64,000 nt of DNA, from contig CANTUV010000024.1 of the NCBI GenBank assembly GCA_947685225.1, positions 15,394,001 to 15,458,000 on the forward strand. The letters are read 5' to 3'. The notes beneath the pieces are model-generated. The model was not told the DNA's origin. It did not search any database and worked only from the letters and a program-made list of their open reading frames with translations. Origin of the DNA: Garcia nutans. Lineage: Eukaryota; Streptophyta; Magnoliopsida; Malpighiales; Euphorbiaceae. Below, piece by piece: positions 57,076 to 64,000 of this stretch; the stretch's first letter is position 1, and each line of letters opens with the position of its first letter. The position numbers and the translations under genes are program-made.

Positions 57076-57203
57076 TTTAGAATTAGCATTCTCATCATAA
57101 ACTCCCTCGTGCCGTGAAAACTGTATCTTTATAATAAATACTTAGTAATTCAAAAGGAAACACTTTAAAATTAAAGAATCAAACTATTAACAACAATTTT
57201 CTT

Positions 57204-57221
57204 TTCCCGGCAACGGCGGCA
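57204..57221 (-). promoter_or_regulatory. Athila primer binding site, tRNA-Asp type
   Basis: The plus strand reads TCCCGGCAACGGCGGCA. The reverse complement is close to TGGCGCCGTTGCCGGGGA, the tRNA-Asp complement used by Athila elements, with one base changed and one missing. It lies six bases from the LTR. Confidence 0.8.
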
Positions 57222-57312
57222 AAAACTTGTTGCGCTCGACTAATTACTACTAAAAGTGACACTCGCAAGTATACGAGGTAATTGTAGCAACGGTGATCGC
57301 CCCAAGGTCATC

Positions 57313-59935
57313 TGTAACACCCCCATATCCAATGCACACACACACCACAACCACAACAATGTAGCATATGTGCACCAAACATAGGAATGCTACATTTCTC
57401 TTAACATTTAGAACACTTTAAAACTTGATACAATACCCTTATCATCATACATTATAGAAAAATAGATCATTTACTTATAAAACAAAACATATTAGTTATG
57501 TATATATATATATATATTTAAATATTACACAGTGGAAGTTATAAAATAATTACATATTTACACATTAAACATTTCTTTACAAAATATAAAGAAGTATACA
57601 TGATTGGCAAGTCTGCTTTGATCTTTAAGTTCCCAAAAATGGGTTCCTCAAGGTCTACTCTCCCTTGGTCTTGAAGAACTACCGGGTTCAACTCTATCAA
57701 CTCTATTACCTGCGCGATTAAACACTATCGCGCTAAGCCAACGGCTTAGTAAGATAAAACATGCTATTGGTATGCTTTAATACAATACAATGTCAATTCT
57801 CAATTCATATTATACATGTAACCATTTATATGCAAAGCTAACATCATACCTTTACATTTCATAATTCAACATATAAATATATGCATATCACATTTCAATA
57901 TCTTTTCTCATACTTCATTAACTAATCATTAAACAATCCATAAACAACACTAAACAAAGACAAGCATGGGCCCAAGACACACTAATATGCAATTCAATTT
58001 TCAGAGTTAATGCTTTGGTTTGTTATCACATTTATCAATATCATATACCCAACTAGGCTTCAAGGATCAAGTTCAACCAAGCTTCAAGGGGAGCAAAGCA
58101 TGCTAAGCTTCTACCCAACTTGGCTTCAAGAACTAATCCAACCTAGCTTCAAGGGTGGTAACATCTCAATTAGGCTTCAAGGATCCAATCCAACCTAACT
58201 TCAAGAGATTGTTACACTTATTAGGCATGCCACCAACAACAAACTCTGAAAATGGAATAACACATTAGCCACACAATTCATTTAGATTTCATTCTCAATT
58301 CTCATTATCATTTAGGCAAACATGCCTCATTTATCTCCATTGAATCACATTAGCCAATAACAATGGCTTCACATTTTATTTCACAATATAACACTTCATT
58401 ATTCAAGTGTATATTTATCTCATCCATGATCACATTATATCTCATATAGCATCATTCATCATAGCCAAACACAATGGCATTGTCTCATATCATGTCTTAT
58501 TTCATTACAATCCTCATAGCCAATCACAATGGCCTCATATATCATTTAAATCATCAAAATAAATCACAAGTCACATTACATTATCATATAAGCAACATGC
58601 TTTACATACTTTACTTACTTCAAATAAAACAGAACAGAACGATTATAGCGGTCGCACCAGGCTAAGTCGCGACCGTCCTCCACAATCAAAAGATGAAACT
58701 TTAACACTGTAGGTTTCGCGGTCAGAAGTTCGGTCTAAGTCGCGACCGCACTTCACAATCAAAGATGAAACCTTATCACAGTAGGTTTCGCGGTCAGAAG
58801 TTCGGTCTAAGTCGCGACCGCACTTCAATAATAGCGACCGTCCCAAATTACGTGTCTCATGCATAAACCCTAAATTTAACAAACTTTATTTTGTTTAACT
58901 TCAAACACATTATACACAACATAACCTCATTCAAATTGACACAATCAACATCCTCAACACTTATTTACATCTTCCAAACACATTAATAACATTTTTGATA
59001 CCACAACACAATTACAACCAACACAAAGATCAACAAAAATAATCAATCAAAAATAACATAAACAACTCTTACCAATTCAAAACCCTAACTCAAACTCAAC
59101 ACAATTACTTCCAACACCTTCACCTGTTCAACTTCTCATCTATCAAGCAATATCAATACTTAAAATCACACCATAAGCAATTGAATCATATCATCATCAA
59201 ACCACAACTCAACTCAAGCATAACTTCAAAATAACAAGGGTAACAAGAGAAAACTTACCTTAAATTAAACTCATAACTTAAAATCAATTAAACACTTGAA
59301 AACACAACACAACACATCTCAAACCCACCAAATCACAAAATCACCAAACCCTTATTCACTTCCAACAAAACTTCCAAATAAACAAAGAAAACAAGAGAAT
59401 ACTTACTTTAGAAGAAGAATTTCCACCAATCCTTTGTCAAAACCTTGGATTACTTCTTCAATACACTTCTAGCATCAAGAACACTTATCTTTCCCTTTTG
59501 TTAATGGAGAGCCGGCCACTTCATGAAGAAAGAAGAAAATGATGAAGACACAAAGTCAATTTTTGCTTTTAATCTCCACCAAGTATTCTTATCCAAGCAA
59601 ATACCAAAATGCCCTCAATCATATAACTAACTTTTTGTCTTATCTAAGCCCTTATATGTAATTACACACTTAACACAAAAATATCTTCTTCCACTTAACC
59701 AACACTTTGACTCTTCATTTGACCAATTTATATGTTATATATATCATCATATACACAACATATACCATTCTCTCTAAACCCTAAATCTTTCCCAATACAC
59801 ATATACACAAGCATTCTCCTCCCAATTTCTTTTCTTATCCCATCATATACATTCAATCCAATATATAACAATAACAACAACAATAACAACAACAACAATA
59901 TGCAAAACTTCTAGGGCATAAATGAGGATATTACA
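57313..59935 (-). mobile_element. Tekay-type solo LTR inside the Athila LTR
   Basis: The insert of 2623 bp has plus-strand ends TGTAACACCCCC and GGATATTACA. TCATC is duplicated at 57308-57312 and 59936-59940. It is the reverse-oriented relative of 43316-45694. Shared text includes ACCTGCGCGATTAAACACTATCGCG and the arms at 57980-58020 and 58229-58268 around CTTCAAGGATCAAG phrases. Its box region (58640-58850) is of a different type from its relative. An AAC-rich microsatellite is at 59868-59899. Confidence 0.9.
58640..58850. repeat. Sirevirus-like GCGGTCGC box segment in a Gypsy solo LTR
   Basis: From AACAGAACGATTATAGCGG to AGCGACCGTCCCAAATTACG the text follows the Sirevirus LTR at 42870-43020 closely, including AGGTTTCGCGGTCAGAA and GATGAAACCTTATCACAG. 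A block of about 80 bases is duplicated in tandem within it. Confidence 0.85.
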
Positions 59936-61706
59936 TCATCTCACAAGGAAGGAATTATTTTGCAATAGTTTGACTAACAAGTAAATTTAAAAGAAAGAGT
60001 GTAATGTATTGGAATAGTGAAAAACAATTTTAAATCCAAAAGTAATATGTGTAATGGTTGTACAAGATTAATACAATTCTAGGAATGGTGCCTAGAGTTG
60101 TAGATCAATTTAATCAAAGCATAATTCTCAAATTATCCATTAACATGACCTTGTATTTTAATTTGTTCCTCGAGTTTAATTAGTAATTACCAATTCATTA
60201 GTTTTCACATTCATGAATTAACAACAACCAATTATTTTGAAATTGCAAATTAATAAAACCCTAGAACTTATATTTCTAATTCATTCTTAGGGTAGTTGAA
60301 TGCATAATTCTAATATCAAATTTCACCTCTCTGTCCTTCATTAAATATCTAAAGATCAATAGGTAGCTAATCTATCAACCTAACATTCAATCCAATACAA
60401 TCAACTAATAACAAGGTATATTAATGGAAATATCAAATTAAGTCATTCAATCAAATCTAGTACAAACCCTAGGCATGAGTAATTTAGTTCATCATCATCA
60501 ATTTAAAATAAATATTCATCTCAATATAAATCAAATCACAATTGTAAATTGAAATATTAATGTTCTTAACAAACAATAATAATCTAGAAATGAATTAAAA
60601 GAGAGAATATAAAAACCTCTTTGAAGATGCTAAGAGTTGAACTTCGAGTCTTCCTCCTAGCTCCACTTTGAATATGATGAAGAACTAACAAGCCTTCTTC
60701 AATCAATGACTATCCCCTTGAAAGATGCAATGGTCACTCTCTCAATCCCCCAACTCCTCAATCAAGCTTTCTTCAAACCCTAACCTTCACAAGAGCTTGC
60801 TCACCCAATTTTATCCCAAAAAATGTTAAGAATCATGTTTATGGAATAAATGGAAGATGAAGATGAAGGTGATGTTCATGGTCTCTCTCAAGACAAGGAA
60901 CAAGAAGATGAACAAAGAGCCAAGATGATCCTCCCATGGAGCCTCCCAAAATGTGTATATTTTTCCCCTCTCCATTCTTTTTTTTTTATTTATTAAGACA
61001 CAAAGTATGCCTTGCCAACTCACACCCACTTATTTCATTATTTAAATCTTCATCCCATGAGTTAGGCAACCTTTTTCTTCTTTTATTATTTCTTTTTAAA
61101 AGATAGCACTTGTTATCCCCCATTGTGTCCCCCATTTCATGTAAAATAATTGAATGAATTCTAACAAGACATGGCCAAGTCATGAGTGGCTTGGTTGTGT
61201 CACCCATTTTCTTGTGGACACGGCCAGTGGCTTGGCCATGTCTCTTGAGTATGTTCTCCACTATCTCTATCTTTTCTTTGATCTTTAGATGGGACATATC
61301 CAAGGCCTTGGCCGCGTCATGTGACACCGCCAATGGCTTAGCTGTGTCTCCTGGGTGTGTTCATTTTTTGCATTTCCTCCTTGCTTCTTCTTATTTTGTT
61401 CAATTGGTGAGACATGGACAAGGCCTTGGCCGTGTCTTGTGACATGGCTAGTAGCTTGGCCGAGTGTGTCTATCTCTGCCAAATTTTCCTGCCTCTTTCC
61501 TTAGATGAGGGACACGACCAAGCCATGAACTGTCTTGGTCGTGTCTCCTGTTTTTCCTCCTTCCATCAAATTGAATTAAAGCTCCATTATTTTGTTCTTC
61601 AACCTAGATCACTTACTTCAAACAAACTTTAAACACAAATTAAAAGAAAAAACAATCAAAAACCAATAAAATTACACTAAAAATAAATACACAAATGATC
61701 AAAATA

Positions 61707-62760
61707 GTAGGAGAAGAAGGAACACACAAATTTACAGTAATTTAGATTAAGCTAATCCTACATTCACTCCTCAACAGCAAGTTGAGTATTCCACTAACTT
61801 AAGTTTTTACAAGTTAAACACTTACTTGGTGTTTTAACATGCTCACACAGAATATTTTACAAGGTTTGAGAATCCTCTCACTCTCTAACTAACTCAATTA
61901 CAATGGTGTTTAATGGTCACATCGAAAACTCTCAATACAACTAATGAAAAATAAAGAATAAGGCAATTAAGAAACTAATTTACAAGATTTTGAAAATGAA
62001 TGTACAAAAGATTGAAATAAATGATGTTTGGTGGTGTATTTATAGCCCTCTTTGATAGAGTCATATTTTATCTAATATTTTAGGAGATTTTAACCCTATT
62101 TTTAATTATTTTCAATTGAATTTGATGGATATTTTTTGTTGGAGCTATAATTTCTCTTAGTGTAGCAAGAAAAGTTAAAATACAAGATTTTAATTAAAAA
62201 TGGTGCAAAATTGAAAAAAAAATGCAAAAGAATTCAATTTCCATGCCCATGGCCTCTAATGCCATGACCATGGATTTAATTTGAACATGCCAAAAAGAGA
62301 AAGAAAGAAAAGAAAAAGATCCAAATAATATTTGAAAGCCATGGTCGTGGCAATCACAAGCCATGCTCATGGGATCAATTTGTCTACTATCCAAAAGAGG
62401 AAGAAGAGAAAGCCAGAGTTCTAGAAGCAGAATGAAACCCATGGCAATGGCAGCAAAAAGCCACGACCATGGGAATAAAAAAGACACTGCCCAAAAAGAA
62501 GATTTAACGAGTTAGCTCTTATCCGCTTAAGCGATGACCATGGAACAAAAAGCTACGACCATGGGAATAAAAAAGACATTGCCCAAAAAGAAGATTTAAC
62601 GAGTTAGCTCTTATCCACCTAAGCGACGGCCATGCTATAAAAAGCCAAACTAGTAAGGGACATAAATTGTTTAGTAACCTAATTTTAAGGAGAAAATCTC
62701 TCCATGTTTTAAGGGAATTTATTAAAATATTTTTTGCCTCTAAGAAAAGTAGCCTCCATG
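61707..62760 (-). repeat. Old Sirevirus LTR, right piece
   Basis: After GTAGG the text AGAAGAAGGAACACACAAATT continues the LTR begun at 18092. It follows the reverse complement of the Sirevirus LTR: R-region words TGTTTTAACATGCTCACAC, then a reversed TATA box (TATTTATAG, 62037-62045). Upstream of that promoter (62235-62640) are CCATGCCCATGG, GCCATGACCATGG, CCACGACCATGG and GCGATGACCATGG boxes. The far end is not resolved. Minus-strand frames at 62194-62764 are the boxes read as protein. Confidence 0.6.
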
Positions 62761-63477
62761 ACATTAGTCCAAGGAGGTAACAATCTTAAGTAAGTTTTCA
62801 CTTATAGATAAGGTAAATAATTAAGAGGTTAATAAAAGATCCTTACAAAACTTAATGAGTTAATTTAATTACTCATGATAACGAGAGACATAAGGATTAA
62901 TTCGATATTAGTTTTAGTACTTGAGAAAGACTAAGACTTAATTTAGGACTAAGAATTAATTTATGAGAATCAAACCATTAATCAAAGGAAAACTAAAATT
63001 AAATCAATACTTTAGAAAATCCATGGTAAATCAATTCAGGTGGCCTAACTCTTAGTTTAAACATATTAAATTAAGACCAAAATCAATTCATTTTTATTGA
63101 CTTTAATTTAAACTTATTTTATCCAAATAATAATAAGATTAATTGTTTGGTACTTAGAATTGCCTTCCTTGTGCGATGATACTTAACTCAATACTATATT
63201 GCATGCTAATGACTCGTGTACTTGCAGCTAAGGCAAAAAGCTACTAGGCCACCAACAATCTTTCTCTAAAAATCCATTTGAAATTATTATGGGAAGATCA
63301 AGCTTTTCACTAACTAAGTCTCTTCCATTAAATTTTGTCAAACAAGCCTAGTGGTCGCTTATCTTGTTAGCATGGTTACGAGGCCCTTCTTCACTATCTT
63401 CCTTCAAGTTGGCACAGGTTTCATATGTGTATAACAGCTAGTTTTTATTACTAGTACATGTGGCACTAATAGGTTAG
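62761..63477. other. AT-rich spacer, nothing recognised
   Basis: No coding motif, repeat boundary or RNA gene is visible. Part of it may still belong to the old Sirevirus element. Confidence 0.5.
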
Positions 63478-64000
63478 TGTGTGCGGGGATTTTCACCCCC
63501 ACTCCCGATGGAATGGTTCTTGCAACTTTGACACTATTAGGCTCAGGGCCTTAGAGAACATAGGACTAAACCAAGAGAAAATGGAGTCACCACCCGGATG
63601 AGTCGAGAAAATAGAAAAGGGTGGATGACTAATTCCTAAGGAATCCCAAACCCCCTATTGGGTTTCAAAAGTTAGGTACGCATGGGGAAGGTGAGAATGA
63701 CCTACCACCCCTAAAGCGTCCAGTTCATTGGAATCGGCCTCCTTTTCAGGTTTAAATATTGTTAAATTCTTAACTTATTAAAATATCATCCATAATAAAT
63801 AAAATTTAAAATAAATAAACATTCATTGTATTAAAATCAAAGAATGTCTAAACAAATAAACAAATAAAAATGGGCATCCATACAAGATGGAAACATGCCC
63901 TTACAATAGTGTCCAATGTCTAAAACTAAATAAAATAGGACACCCACCATTTGGTGGAAACATGTCCTTTACATTAATCCCAAAACTTAAATAAATTAAA
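63478..64000 (-). repeat. Second Tat/Ogre-type LTR, cut by the window edge
   Basis: It starts TGTGTGCGGGG and follows the LTR at 6601 through CCCCCACTCCCG, GGCCTTAGAGAACA and GTCACCACCCGGATG, with roughly 80-85 percent agreement by eye. It is therefore an older or different family member in the same orientation. Its other end lies outside. Confidence 0.85.

Larger units (their letters stand above)
18200..61706 (-). mobile_element. Athila-lineage Gypsy element, internally deleted and heavily nested
   Basis: Both ends match: LTR copies start TGTTGTGCTCGAC at 18200 and TGTTGCGCTCGAC at 57228. GTAGG is duplicated at 18195-18199 and 61707-61711. A tRNA-Asp-type primer site lies at 57204-57221. 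Inside are only remnants of gag and pol on the minus strand (55806-57075). Its own sequence is about 6 kb; the rest is later insertions: a Tekay element (19868-42027), a Sirevirus (42762-55233) and a solo LTR (57313-59935). The junction at 19868 is not a clean insertion. The end of the left LTR, the adjoining interior and the start of the Tekay LTR are missing together, so a deletion joined them. Confidence 0.8.
57228..61706 (-). repeat. Right LTR (5' LTR) of the Athila element, with a solo LTR inside
   Basis: The LTR is 57228-57312 plus 59941-61706, about 1850 bp without the insert. The interrupted text reads on correctly in the left LTR at 18280-18290. ACACGGCC, GGCCGTGTC and GACACGACC boxes lie at 61165-61545, in the same place as in the left LTR but with different copy order. 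Frames at 60986-61482 across the boxes are rejected. The right end (AAAATA) is not the canonical CA. Confidence 0.8.

Noticed and set aside
1..64000. Host genes, tRNA or rRNA genes between the elements
   Set aside because: No spliced gene model, tRNA-like box pair or ribosomal motif could be supported. The only tRNA-related words are primer sites beside LTRs.

Overview
The window is intergenic, repeat-derived chromatin from a flowering plant, most likely a eudicot; I cannot name the species. It is strongly AT-rich. Nearly every base belongs to plant-type LTR retrotransposons or to a decayed CACTA transposon. I found no host protein gene, tRNA, rRNA or microRNA gene that I can support. The lineages are recognisable from coding motifs, primer binding sites (PBS), polypurine tracts (PPT), target-site duplications (TSD) and LTR ends: Tat/Ogre-type, Athila and Tekay/Del chromovirus (Ty3/Gypsy), Sirevirus/SIRE (Ty1/Copia), and En/Spm (CACTA).

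Layout. 1-3480: worn LTR fragments. 3960-6600 and 17737 to about 18000: remnants of both genes and the subterminal repeats of a CACTA element. It is split by a gag-only Tat/Ogre-type element on the minus strand (6601-17731, TSD CTCTC). 18092-18199 and 61707 to about 62700: an old Sirevirus LTR, split by an Athila element (18200-61706, minus, TSD GTAGG). The Athila element is itself broken by three things: a Tekay chromovirus (19868-42027, plus), a nearly complete env-type Sirevirus (42762-55233, plus, TSD GCCTT), and a Tekay-type solo LTR (57313-59935, minus, TSD TCATC). The Tekay element holds a young coding-free LTR element (23827-33703, minus, TSD GAAGA) and an Athila-like solo LTR (35866-37692). 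The Sirevirus 5' LTR holds another Tekay-type solo LTR (43316-45694, plus, TSD TGACA). 63478-64000 begins another Tat/Ogre-type LTR. The nest is at least four levels deep.

How the parts work together. The Sirevirus has LTR promoter, PBS, gag with coiled coil and two zinc fingers, PR-INT-RT-RH, an env-like third ORF and a PPT cluster. Its few stops and one frameshift make it recently dead. The gag-only and coding-free elements carry the cis signals (LTR, PBS, PPT) but no pol, so they must have been moved by enzymes from elsewhere.

The most interesting signal is not a gene. GC-rich, self-complementary box arrays sit in the LTRs of four lineages: ACACGGCC/GGCCGTGT, GCGGTCGC/GCGACCGC, CCATGGTCGTGG and CGCCAGTAGGAAATTCCTG types. 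Such boxes are described for Sireviruses. Here they also occupy Gypsy LTRs. One Tekay-type solo LTR carries a block closely resembling the Sirevirus boxes, and the Sirevirus repeats the boxes plus a promoter-like stretch just before its env-like ORF. Related structure includes hairpin arrays with covarying stems in the gag-only element and a conserved foldback with variable contents in all Tekay-type LTRs.
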